A stretch of DNA of 5,707 nucleotides, from NCBI GenBank assembly GCA_902489515.1, contig CABUAL010000125.1, positions 1 through 5,707 on the forward strand, in the 5' to 3' direction. The stretch is from an uncultured Collinsella sp. Its GTDB lineage: Bacteria; Actinomycetota; Coriobacteriia; Coriobacteriales; Coriobacteriaceae. The notes beneath the pieces are model-generated. The model ran no database searches, was not told the origin of the DNA, and saw nothing but the letters and a program-made list of their open reading frames with translations. Numbering within the stretch: the stretch's first letter is position 1; every line of letters begins with the position of its first letter. A program made the translations under genes and the position numbers. Below, piece by piece: positions 1 through 5,706 of this stretch.

Positions 1-438
1 GATGGCGGCAGCCGCGACAGAGCGGATGCGGAACACGGCGCGGAACAGGTTGGTGCGCGGACGCAGGTGCTGCTGGGTGCGCAGGAACTCGACGGTTGCG
101 CGCTTCTTCTGCAGTGGGTAATCCGGGGCGCTGACGCCCTCGACCTCGATGGAGGTGGCAGAAAGCTCGAAAGGCTGGGGCGCATCGGGGGTCAGCTTGA
201 CGGTGCCGGTGCAAATGAGTGCGGCCGAGACGTTTTGATGGGCGATCTCGTCGTAGTTGTCGAGTGCCTCGCGGTTCATGACGACCTGCAGGTCGCGGAA
301 GCAGCTGCCGTCGTTGAGCGTAACAAAGCCAAAGTTCTTCATGTCGCGGACGGACTTGACCCAGCCGGCGACGGTGACGGTCTGGCCGCCGAGCGACTCG
401 GCATCGGCATAGAGCTGCGCGATTTTGGTGCGGTTCAC
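1..438 (-). CDS. asnS: Asparaginyl-tRNA synthetase, N-terminal part (cut by left window edge)
   Basis: Class II aminoacyl-tRNA synthetase that charges tRNA-Asn with asparagine in the cytoplasm. The 146 visible residues hold the N-terminal OB-fold anticodon-binding domain (about residues 20-105, with VAGWVKSVRDMKNFGF at 23-38 and NDGSCFRDLQVV at 42-53). They continue into the linker and start of the catalytic domain, with the AsnRS-type signature YPLQKKR (107-113), EFLR (117-120), HLRPRTN (124-130) and AVFRIRS (134-140). The family is about 460 residues long, so roughly two thirds lies beyond the edge. I chose GTG at 438 because GGAGG sits just upstream (minus strand GGAGGATACGTG, 4-nt gap). 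An in-frame ATG four codons earlier would place this ribosome site inside the gene, so it is less likely. The 'QKKR...HLRPRTN' block favours AsnRS over AspRS or LysRS. Transcription probably starts from the extended -10 at 485-493. Confidence 0.95.
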   Translation of the reverse strand, partial: MNRTKIAQLYADAESLGGQTVTVAGWVKSVRDMKNFGFVTLNDGSCFRDLQVVMNREALDNYDEIAHQNVSAALICTGTVKLTPDAPQPFELSATSIEVEGVSAPDYPLQKKRATVEFLRTQQHLRPRTNLFRAVFRIRSVAAAAI

Positions 439-484
439 GTATCCTCCCATAACGGTTGAATGATAGTTATCCATACAGTTCGAT

Positions 485-493
485 ATTCTAGCA
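485..493 (-). promoter_or_regulatory. Extended -10 promoter for asnS
   Basis: The minus strand reads TGCTAGAAT, an extended -10 (TGn) joined to TAGAAT, a 5/6 match to TATAAT. It would start transcription near 478 and give a leader of about 40 nt before the asnS start. No good -35 hexamer lies 16-18 bases upstream, which is tolerable for an extended -10 promoter. The leader is too short for a T-box riboswitch. Predicted from sequence only. Confidence 0.45.
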
Positions 494-550
494 GCTCGGC
501 TCATTTGGGCTATACAGATAAGGCATTGGCGGGATGGTTTTTCAAACGAA

Positions 551-582
551 AAGCGCCCGCGGCCTAATGGTCGTGGGCGCTT
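551..582 (-). terminator. Intrinsic terminator of the EIIA gene
   Basis: Two 14-base arms (AAGCGCCCGCGGCC and GGTCGTGGGCGCTT) flank a TAAT loop. Two of the 14 positions are not Watson-Crick. On the minus strand the stem runs straight into TTTTCGTTTG, a U-rich tail. The plus-strand side has no T-tract, so the element terminates minus-strand transcripts. It lies about 40 bases past the EIIA stop codon and upstream of the asnS promoter, and so separates the two genes. Confidence 0.8.
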
Positions 583-619
583 GACGAGGTGCCTTTTGGC
601 TGTGTGGCGCGGGGCCTGG

Positions 620-1183
620 CTACTTGGTCTTGGCAACCAGCAGCGGGTCGCCAAGCTTGACGAGCGGGTTGCCGCCGATAAGCGTTCCAGACTCGCCGAC
701 ATGGTCGATGCTCTTAAGACGATCGAGCTCGGAGACGATGACGGTCACGATGTCCTCGTGACCAGCGGCCTTAATGGCCTCGCGGTCGAAGCTGATGAGC
801 GGCTGGCCTGCCTTGACCACATCGCCCATCTCGACAAAGCGGGCAAAACCCTTGCCGTTCATTTCCACGGTGCCCAGGCCAACATGGATGAACACGCGCA
901 GGCCGTCCTCGGTAATCATGCCGATGGAGTGGTTGGTGACAGTGGTGGCACCGATGCGGCCGTTGGCGGGCGCATAGATGGTGCCGGTAATGGGCTCGAT
1001 GCCATAGCCCTGGCCAAGCATGCCCGAGGCGATCGTCTCGTCGGGAACCTCGTTCAGGTTGACGAGCACGCCGTTGACGGGGGCATAGATGACGCCTTCG
1101 CGGGTAGCGAAGCTTGCTGCGGGCGGAACGGACGCCTCGCCGGTCGAGGTGAAGGTGGACTTAAGCGAATCGAGCAGACCCAT
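620..1183 (-). CDS. PTS glucose-type EIIA protein (Crr-like, stand-alone)
   Basis: Cytoplasmic phosphocarrier of the sugar phosphotransferase system. It takes phosphate from HPr-His-P and hands it to the EIIB domain of a glucose-family permease. The 187-residue product is a single PTS_EIIA type 1 domain, slightly longer than E. coli Crr (169). Visible signatures are the N-terminal beta segments APVNGVL (34-40) and GTIYAPANGRI (67-77), TNHSIGM with His85, and FIHVGLGTVEMNGKGF with His100. By alignment with Crr, His100 is the phosphorylated residue and His85 its active-site partner. The start is ATG at 1183, behind TTGGAGGCAACT. The reading frame stays open to 1264, but the extra 27 codons lack a ribosome site and have no family counterpart. 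No EIIB or EIIC gene is in the window, so it probably serves permeases encoded elsewhere. Unlike the permease-fused EIIA domains, this one is free and could also regulate other systems as Crr does. That last role is inference. Confidence 0.93.
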   Translation of the reverse strand: MGLLDSLKSTFTSTGEASVPPAASFATREGVIYAPVNGVLVNLNEVPDETIASGMLGQGYGIEPITGTIYAPANGRIGATTVTNHSIGMITEDGLRVFIHVGLGTVEMNGKGFARFVEMGDVVKAGQPLISFDREAIKAAGHEDIVTVIVSELDRLKSIDHVGESGTLIGGNPLVKLGDPLLVAKTK

Positions 1184-1230
1184 AGTTGCCTCCAACTTAA
1201 ATAGGCGCATATCGCGCGTTTGGTTTGCCG

Positions 1231-1240
1231 GAAACGTTTC
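1231..1240. promoter_or_regulatory. Palindrome resembling a LacI-family operator
   Basis: GAAACGTTTC is a perfect 10-bp palindrome with a central CG, the core shape of operators bound by LacI/GalR-family regulators, including catabolite control sites. It does not match the full CcpA cre consensus at the outer positions. It lies between the predicted EIIA promoter (1272-1300) and the EIIA start codon (1183), where a bound repressor would block elongation. No regulator gene is in the window, so the regulator and its ligand are unknown. Confidence 0.4.
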
Positions 1241-1271
1241 ATATGTGTTTCGCGGCTTTGTCAACGCCCCT

Positions 1272-1300
1272 ATTCTACGCTGCTCAAAGATACCTCTGAA
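1272..1300 (-). promoter_or_regulatory. Predicted promoter of the EIIA gene
   Basis: On the minus strand TTCAGA (1300-1295, 4/6 to TTGACA) is separated by 17 bases from TAGAAT (1277-1272, 5/6 to TATAAT). Transcription would start near 1265, giving a leader of about 80 nt that contains the GAAACGTTTC palindrome. This is the best sigma-70-type pair I find in the divergent spacer. Confidence 0.45.
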
Positions 1301-1379
1301 CTGGGATTATGTGATATATCAGTTGAAGGGAAACTTATTGCCGGAGTGTTTCTGCGCCACGGGTTCAAGTGGGGTACGC

Positions 1380-1409
1380 TTGAAGGCAAAAAACAAGGGC
1401 GCTTAATTT
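1380..1409 (+). promoter_or_regulatory. Weak predicted promoter of the alpha/beta-hydrolase gene
   Basis: TTGAAG (1380-1385) and TAATTT (1404-1409) are 18 bases apart; shifting the -10 to TTAATT makes it 17. The pair would start transcription very close to the ribosome site, leaving a leader of only about 10-15 nt. Promoters further upstream in the spacer are possible, and this is a low-confidence call. Confidence 0.25.
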
Positions 1410-1426
1410 GCGCGAAGGGAGCACAT

Positions 1427-2326
1427 ATGATTGTCGAGAACCATGCGCTGTGGGGCGAGGAGCCGACCGAGGAATATCCGGCGACCTTTACGTATTTGGG
1501 TGCCGAGCCGCTGCCCGATAAACCGAATGGCCGCCGCCCTGCCGTGATTATCTGCGGCGGAGGTGCGTTTACGCATATCGCTCCGCATGAGCAGGATCCC
1601 GTGGCGTTTGCGTTTTTGGATCACGGTTACCAGGCCTTTGTGCTCAACTATGTCACGAGTTCTACGGGTGACGTGAGCTTTCCGCACCCCCAGGCAGATC
1701 TTGCCAAGATGGTCGCCACGGTGCGCGCCAACGCCGACGAGTGGCATGTCGATCCTAAGCGCGTGTGCGTCGTGGGCTTTTCTGCTGGCGGCATGATTTG
1801 CGCCTCGCTGGCAACACAGTGGAAGACCGGCCCCTTTGCGGCACTTGCCGGGGCGCGTCCGGACGACATTCGTCCCGATGCCGTGGTGCTGGGCTATCCA
1901 TTGCTCGACTTTGCCTATGTGCGCGACATGCAGACGCGCGATCCGCGCATTGACTTGCGTGTGCCCAAGACGGGCGGCAAGACGGGGCGCGATTTGCTCA
2001 ACGACTACCTGTCGATGGTGACGGGCGGCGAGGCAACTGACGAGCATCTGGCCGACATCTGCCCCACCACGCATGTTTCGCGTCAGATGCCACCGACCTT
2101 TGTGTGGGGCGTGTCCGACGACAAGACGGCGCCGATCGCGCAGGTCTACCCGTTTGCGCAGCGCATGGCCGAGGAGGGCGTTGCATGCGAGATGCACGTC
2201 TTCGACCAGGGTGGTCACGGCCTTTCGCTCGGCAACGCCAACACCGCGGTCGACAACGAGGACAAGCAGGTGGCAGTCCGTCCCTGGATCCGCCTGGCCT
2301 TCCGCTTTCTGGAGCGCCATCTGTAA
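1427..2326 (+). CDS. Alpha/beta-hydrolase, carbohydrate acetyl-esterase-like
   Basis: A predicted 299-residue serine hydrolase of the alpha/beta fold, closest in layout to the BD-FAE/acetyl-xylan-esterase-like group that deacetylates sugars. In order: strand and oxyanion region PAVIICGGGAFTHIAP (38-52), the strand GYQAFVLNY (67-75), the nucleophile elbow GFSAGG (117-122) with Ser119, the acid in SDDKTAP (230-236), most likely Asp232, and the base in QGGHGLSL (261-268), His264. All three triad positions are present. There is no signal peptide or membrane segment, so it acts in the cytoplasm, on imported substrate if it is a sugar esterase. ATG at 1427 follows AAGGGAG at 1415-1421 with a 5-nt gap. 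The frame is open back to 1220, but that stretch is the divergent promoter region. The fold and catalysis are clear; the substrate is not. A lipase- or peptidase-like role for this broad family cannot be excluded. It is transcribed alone, with a terminator behind it. Confidence 0.88.
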   Translation: MIVENHALWGEEPTEEYPATFTYLGAEPLPDKPNGRRPAVIICGGGAFTHIAPHEQDPVAFAFLDHGYQAFVLNYVTSSTGDVSFPHPQADLAKMVATVRANADEWHVDPKRVCVVGFSAGGMICASLATQWKTGPFAALAGARPDDIRPDAVVLGYPLLDFAYVRDMQTRDPRIDLRVPKTGGKTGRDLLNDYLSMVTGGEATDEHLADICPTTHVSRQMPPTFVWGVSDDKTAPIAQVYPFAQRMAEEGVACEMHVFDQGGHGLSLGNANTAVDNEDKQVAVRPWIRLAFRFLERHL

Positions 2327-2355
2327 GAGGACGGGCATCCCAGCCCTTCAATAAC

Positions 2356-2428
2356 TTGCGGTGAAATAGCTCCGATCTGGGGCATCAACCAGCCCATCCA
2401 GGAACTATTCCACCGCAACTTTGTTTTT
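2356..2428 (+). terminator. Long-stem intrinsic terminator after the hydrolase gene
   Basis: TTGCGGTGAAATAGCTCC (2356-2373) pairs with GGAACTATTCCACCGCAA (2401-2418) at 16 of 18 positions. The 27-base interior can form a further GGGC/GCCC stem (2380-2383 with 2392-2395). TTTGTTTTT (2420-2428) follows directly, so the plus strand has the hairpin plus T-tract of an intrinsic terminator, 30 bases after the hydrolase stop. The stem is longer than typical. The two mismatches are A-C on this strand but become G-U pairs on the minus strand. Confidence 0.55.
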
Positions 2429-2432
2429 GATG

Positions 2433-2636
2433 TCCCGTCTGGAAACTGCATCCCAGTTTTGCCTTTCAAGGTGGGACGCAGTTTCCCATAGGGCCTCGAC
2501 TGGGAAAGCGCGTCCCGTTTCGAGCGGGGATTCTGGGATGCATTTTCCGTAAGAGGCCTGTTAGGGAAACCATATCCCGTTTCGAGCCAGAATTCTGGGA
2601 TGTAGTTTCCCCGAGAGGCCTCATCGGGAAACTATG
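2433..2636. repeat. Array of 62-bp imperfect repeats with internal inverted arms
   Basis: Three head-to-tail units occupy 2451-2512, 2513-2574 and 2575-2636, and 2433-2450 looks like the worn tail of a fourth. By hand alignment units 2 and 3 agree at about 49 of 62 positions, while unit 1 is more diverged in its first 20 bases. Each unit begins TCCC, has TGGGA-GC/GT-(T)TTCC near its middle, a GGCCT core, and ends GGGAAA. Arms across unit junctions pair: GGAAACTGCATCCCA (2441-2455) with TGGGACGCAGTTTCC (2472-2486); likewise 2502-2517 with 2534-2548 and 2564-2579 with 2596-2611. Arms inside a unit also pair, best in unit 3 where TAGTTTCC...GGAAACTA spans 2603-2634 around GAGGCCTC. The period is not a multiple of three and no start-codon context is seen, so it is not coding. 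The repeat family and its function are unknown to me. Confidence 0.8.
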
Positions 2637-2679
2637 GCCCTGAACTCTCCTGCCTGTCCCCATCGCACCGATCTGTCGA

Positions 2680-2709
2680 TTGAACGTCGTTGTGTGTTCG
2701 CGCTATCAT
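2680..2709 (+). promoter_or_regulatory. Predicted feoAB promoter
   Basis: TTGAAC (2680-2685, 4/6 to TTGACA) and TATCAT (2704-2709, 5/6 to TATAAT) are 18 bases apart. Transcription would begin near 2716 and give a leader of about 85 nt before the GTG start. A second -10-like TACAAT occurs at 2717-2722 but has no matching -35. The GGTTAGCCATGG repeats start right at the predicted transcription start. Confidence 0.45.
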
Positions 2710-2713
2710 GCAT

Positions 2714-2752
2714 GGTTACAATTGGTTAGCCATGGCAAACGGTTAGCCATGG
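2714..2752 (+). promoter_or_regulatory. Tandem GGTTA(GCCATGG) elements, putative DtxR/IdeR-type iron operator
   Basis: GGTTAGCCATGG occurs twice exactly (2724-2735 and 2741-2752), 17 bases apart start to start, with a shorter GGTTA at 2714. The GGTTAG half is identical to the left half-site of the DtxR/IdeR consensus, TTAGGTTAG plus its inverted partner, while the right half is poorly kept. The elements sit at and just after the predicted feoAB transcription start, where an iron-loaded repressor would act. Assignment to DtxR-family control is inference from the half-site and the gene it precedes. Confidence 0.45.
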
Positions 2753-2767
2753 TGAACATAAATACAA

Positions 2768-2780
2768 CGCCCTGTGGGCG
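2768..2780 (+). other. Small leader hairpin before the feoAB ribosome site
   Basis: CGCCCTGTGGGCG forms a perfect 5-bp GC stem with a TGT loop, ending two bases before the GGGGGAGG ribosome-binding sequence (2783-2790). It could affect access of ribosomes to the start, but it is short and may be chance in GC-rich DNA. Confidence 0.25.
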
Positions 2781-2799
2781 CCGGGGGAGGAACACGGAC

Positions 2800-5160
2800 G
2801 TGAAGCTCGATACACTCGAGATTGGAAAGGACGCCGTTGTCGCATCGGTGGCATCGGACGATCAGGCACTCCGACAGCATATTTTGGACATGGGTCTAAC
2901 GCCGGGCACCGAAGTCTCCATGATGAAGTACGCCCCCATGGGCGATCCGCTCGAGATCCGCCTGCGTGGCTACGAGTTGACACTGCGCAAGGACGATGCC
3001 GCTCGCATCGAGCTCGTGGGTATTCACGACACCGATACGGGTCCGCGCGCTAACGCCGCAATCGGCACGACGGAGCATCCGGCCCTGGGCGAGGGGACGT
3101 ATTCGCCCCGTGCGGCAAAGACGGCCGTGCCCGAGGGCGCGCCGCTGCACTTTGCCCTCGCCGGCAACCAAAACTGCGGCAAGACCACGTTATTCAACCA
3201 GCTGACGGGCTCCAACCAGCACGTCGGTAACTTTCCCGGCGTGACGGTCGACCGCAAAGATGGCACCATCCGTAACCATCCCGAGGCGAGCGTTACCGAC
3301 CTGCCCGGCATTTACTCCCTGTCGCCGTACACAGGCGAGGAGGTCGTGAGCCGTCAGTTCATCCTCGACGAGCGTCCGGACGCCATCATCGACATCATTG
3401 ACGCCACCAACATCGAGCGCAACCTGTACCTGACACTGCAGCTCATGGAGCTTGACCGTCCTATGGTCATCGCGCTCAACATGATGGACGAGGTGACCGC
3501 CAACGGCGGCGCCGTAGACGTCAACTTGCTCGAGAGCCTGTTGGGCGTGCCCGTTGTCCCCATTAGCGCTGCCCGCAACGAGGGCATCGGCGAGCTGGTG
3601 GACCACGCCCTGCACGTGGCGCGGTTCCGCGAGCGCCCTGGTCGCCTGGACTTTTGCGCGCCCGACGGTCCGGACGGCGGTGCGCTGCATCGCTGCATCC
3701 ACGGCATTGCCAACCTGATCGAGGACCATGCCGTGACGGCGCACATCCCGGTGCGCTTTGCGGCGACCAAGCTGGTCGAGGGCGATGAGCTGGTAACCGA
3801 GGCGCTTCACCTGGATCGCAATGAGCTCGACGCTATCGAGCACATCATTACCCAGATGGAGGGCGAGGCCGGCACCGACCGCCTATCTGCGTTGGCCGAT
3901 ATGCGTTTTAGCTTTATCGGCGACGTGTGCGGGCGTTGCGTCGTCAAGCCGCACGAAAGCCGCGAGCACGTGCGCTCCGTCAAGATTGACCGCATCCTGA
4001 CAGGTCGTTACACAGCCATTCCGGCGTTTCTGGTGATCATGGGCCTCGTCTTTTGGCTGACGTTTGGCGTGATCGGCGCGGCGTTGCAGGGACTCATGGA
4101 GGACGGCATCGCTGCCATCATCGCCTCGGCCGATGCGGGCCTCAAGGCGTTCGGCACCAACGACGTAGTGCGCTCGCTGGCTGTCGACGGCGTGCTTACG
4201 GGTGTGGGCAGCGTGCTGACCTTCCTGCCGATTATCGTCGTGCTCTTTTTGTTCCTCTCCATTCTGGAAGACTCCGGATACATGGCGCGCGTGGCCTTTG
4301 TCATGGATAAGGTGTTGCGTCGCTTTGGCCTGTCGGGCCGCAGCTTTGTGCCCATGCTCGTCGGTTTTGGCTGCACCGTGCCGGCTATCATGTCGACCCG
4401 TACGCTCCCATCCGAGCACGACCGCAAGATGACGGTCATGCTCACGCCGTTTATGAGCTGCTCAGCCAAGTTGCCGGTTTACGGCTTGCTGTGCGGGGCG
4501 TTTTTCCCGCAGGCGACGGTTCCCGCCATGGTCTCGCTCTATCTGATCGGTATCGTGGTCGGCTGTATCGCGGCTTTGGTGCTCAACCGCACGGCATTTA
4601 AGGGCGACCCGGTGCCGTTTATCATGGAGCTTCCCAATTACCGCCTGCCGAGCGTCAAGACGACGGTGATGCTGGCATGGGATAAGGCCAAGGACTTCAT
4701 CACCAAGGCCTTTACCATTATCTTTGCCGCTACGGTGGTCATCTGGTTCCTGCAGACGTTCGATATCCGCTTTAATGTGGTCGCCGACCAGTCGCAAAGC
4801 CTGCTTGCCGGTCTGGGTAGCATCATCGCGCCGGTGTTGGCCCCGCTCGGCTTTGGCGACTGGCGCGCCTCGACGGCGCTCGTCACCGGACTTATCGCCA
4901 AGGAGAGTGTCATCTCGACACTCACGGTGCTTTTGGGTGCAACCTCGCCCGCGGCATTGTCAACCATGTTTTCGCCGTTTACCGCCTACGTGTTCTTGGT
5001 CTTTACGCTGCTGTACCCGCCTTGCGTGGCCGCTATCGGCGCTGTCAAGAGCGAGTTGGGCGCGCGCTATGCCGTGGCCGTATTCGCGTTTCAGGTCGCC
5101 GTTGCCTGGATCGTGGCGTTTGTCGTGCATTCGGCGGGCATATTGCTGGGGTTGGCTTAG
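2800..5160 (+). CDS. feoB: FeoA-FeoB fusion, ferrous iron transporter
   Basis: A 786-residue inner-membrane importer for Fe(II). Residues 1-75 are a FeoA SH3-like domain (LDTLEIGK at 3-10, HILDMGLTPGTEV at 27-39, IRLRGYELTLRK at 53-64). A poorly conserved linker (about 76-115) joins it to the FeoB G domain: P-loop GNQNCGKTT (122-130), switch I FPGVTVDRKDG (145-155), DLPG (167-170), NMMD (227-230) and SAARNEG (256-262). A GDI-like helical part precedes the membrane domain from about 405, with gate regions FLPIIVV (475-481), EDSGYMARVAFVMD (490-503), GFGCTVPAIMSTRT (522-535), FMSCSAKLPVY (551-561) and YPPCVAAIGAVKSELGARYA (739-758). All G-motifs and the Cys of the gates are present, so it looks functional. 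GTG at 2800 follows GGGGGAGG by 9 nt; the open frame upstream to 2680 overlaps the promoter and has no ribosome site. No separate feoA or feoC lies nearby. Iron repression through the upstream GGTTAG elements is likely but inferred. Confidence 0.96.
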   Translation: MKLDTLEIGKDAVVASVASDDQALRQHILDMGLTPGTEVSMMKYAPMGDPLEIRLRGYELTLRKDDAARIELVGIHDTDTGPRANAAIGTTEHPALGEGTYSPRAAKTAVPEGAPLHFALAGNQNCGKTTLFNQLTGSNQHVGNFPGVTVDRKDGTIRNHPEASVTDLPGIYSLSPYTGEEVVSRQFILDERPDAIIDIIDATNIERNLYLTLQLMELDRPMVIALNMMDEVTANGGAVDVNLLESLLGVPVVPISAARNEGIGELVDHALHVARFRERPGRLDFCAPDGPDGGALHRCIHGIANLIEDHAVTAHIPVRFAATKLVEGDELVTEALHLDRNELDAIEHIITQMEGEAGTDRLSALADMRFSFIGDVCGRCVVKPHESREHVRSVKIDRILTGRYTAIPAFLVIMGLVFWLTFGVIGAALQGLMEDGIAAIIASADAGLKAFGTNDVVRSLAVDGVLTGVGSVLTFLPIIVVLFLFLSILEDSGYMARVAFVMDKVLRRFGLSGRSFVPMLVGFGCTVPAIMSTRTLPSEHDRKMTVMLTPFMSCSAKLPVYGLLCGAFFPQATVPAMVSLYLIGIVVGCIAALVLNRTAFKGDPVPFIMELPNYRLPSVKTTVMLAWDKAKDFITKAFTIIFAATVVIWFLQTFDIRFNVVADQSQSLLAGLGSIIAPVLAPLGFGDWRASTALVTGLIAKESVISTLTVLLGATSPAALSTMFSPFTAYVFLVFTLLYPPCVAAIGAVKSELGARYAVAVFAFQVAVAWIVAFVVHSAGILLGLA

Positions 5161-5201
5161 TTATGAATTGACGGCGCAACCTCTGTGTATCGAATTGTTT
5201 T

Positions 5202-5235
5202 CGGCCCCGCATCTGTACTGACGGATGCGGGGCCG
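5202..5235 (+). terminator. GC-rich hairpin after feoAB
   Basis: CGGCCCCGCATC (5202-5213) and GATGCGGGGCCG (5224-5235) are exact complements around a 10-base loop. The element lies 42 bases past the feoAB stop. The tail is TTGCTATAT, a poor T-tract, so termination may be incomplete or the stem may act in another way. The minus strand shows no T-tract either. Its loop and right arm overlap the promoter of the next gene. Confidence 0.6.
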
Positions 5236-5247
5236 TTGCTATATAAT
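5218..5247 (+). promoter_or_regulatory. Promoter of the MFS transporter gene
   Basis: A perfect TATAAT (5242-5247) is preceded at 18 bases by CTGACG (5218-5223, 4/6 to TTGACA). Transcription would start near 5254, about 27 bases before the ATG. The -35 and most of the spacer lie within the loop and right arm of the preceding hairpin. Confidence 0.6.
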
Positions 5248-5280
5248 CGCCTCCGCTCAAAACGATTGGAGACGTTATAT

Positions 5281-5706
5281 ATGACTCAGACAAGGCAAGA
5301 CGGCATCACGCTCAAGCAGTGGCTCCCACTCGTCGGGCTCACCTGCTGTGCGTTCGTGTTCAACACGTCGGAGTTTATGCCCATTGGCCTTTTGACTGAT
5401 ATCGCCGCGTCGTTCTCGCTCACCGAGGCCCAGGCGGGCATCATGATCTCGGTCTATGCCTGGGGCGTCATGCTGCTGTCGCTGCCGCTCATGGTGTTCG
5501 CCTCGCGCTTTGAGTTCAAGCGGATGCTGCTGGGCGTGCTGGCTGTGTTCTCGCTCGGTCAGTTCCTGTCCGCTGTGGCGCCGACCTATCCCATCCTGGT
5601 CTGCGCGCGCCTGGTGGTCGCTTGCGCACATGCCGTGTTCTGGTCAGTCGCCTCGATTATGGCCTCGCGCCTGGTCGACACTCGCCACGGCGCGCTCGCC
5701 ACTTGA
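5281..5706 (+). CDS. SotB/YdeA-like MFS efflux transporter, N-terminal part with early stop at window edge
   Basis: A major facilitator superfamily protein of the DHA1 sugar-efflux type (E. coli SotB and relatives), which exports small molecules by proton antiport across the inner membrane. The visible 141 residues hold four predicted membrane helices: about 14-38, 50-75, 81-100 and 104-130. Family-type signatures are AFVFNTSEFMPIGLLTDIA (24-42), AGIMISVYAWGVMLLSLP (52-69), RFEFKRMLL (76-84) in the motif A position, and CAHAVFWSV (115-123). ATG at 5281 follows TTGGAG with a 9-nt gap. The frame stops at TGA 5704-5706 after GALAT. The family is about 400 residues with 12 helices and continues with an ALS-like sequence here. 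Removing the two bases AC at 5700-5701 would restore A-L-S, so a frameshift or a sequence error at the end is more likely than a natural short protein. The substrate is unknown. Confidence 0.85.
   Translation: MTQTRQDGITLKQWLPLVGLTCCAFVFNTSEFMPIGLLTDIAASFSLTEAQAGIMISVYAWGVMLLSLPLMVFASRFEFKRMLLGVLAVFSLGQFLSAVAPTYPILVCARLVVACAHAVFWSVASIMASRLVDTRHGALAT

Noticed and set aside
67..459. Plus-strand open frame opposite asnS
   Set aside because: It is antisense to a clear AsnRS reading frame, has no ribosome site and a low-complexity composition. It is a shadow of GC-rich coding.
439..550. T-box riboswitch in front of asnS
   Set aside because: The predicted leader is only about 40 nt and I see no T-box TGGTACCGCG-like sequence or antiterminator/terminator pair.
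581..1204. Plus-strand open frame of 207 codons opposite the EIIA gene
   Set aside because: The minus-strand EIIA has unambiguous family motifs and a ribosome site. This frame begins inside the terminator and has no recognisable domain.
1312..1321. TGATATATCA palindrome as an operator or CRP-type site
   Set aside because: It is a perfect 10-mer but AT-only in the centre, lacks the TGTGA-N6-TCACA spacing, and lies outside either predicted promoter core. Chance is a fair explanation.
1403..2338. Minus-strand open frame of 311 codons opposite the hydrolase
   Set aside because: Long, but fully antisense to a gene with an intact catalytic triad. It is rich in Arg and His, as expected of a reversed GC-rich frame, and has no domain I recognise.
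2433..2636. CRISPR array
   Set aside because: Units abut without unique spacers, the repeats are imperfect over their whole length, and there are no cas genes.
2215..2663. Short minus-strand open frames across the hairpin and the 62-bp repeats
   Set aside because: The repeat period is not divisible by three, so successive units would be read in different frames. There is no ribosome site, and the structure of the DNA explains the sequence better.
2680..2799. Upstream start for feoAB at TTG 2680 or ATG 2749
   Set aside because: Neither has a ribosome site, the extra residues do not resemble FeoA, and the stretch holds the promoter and operator-like repeats. GTG 2800 has GGGGGAGG at 9 nt.
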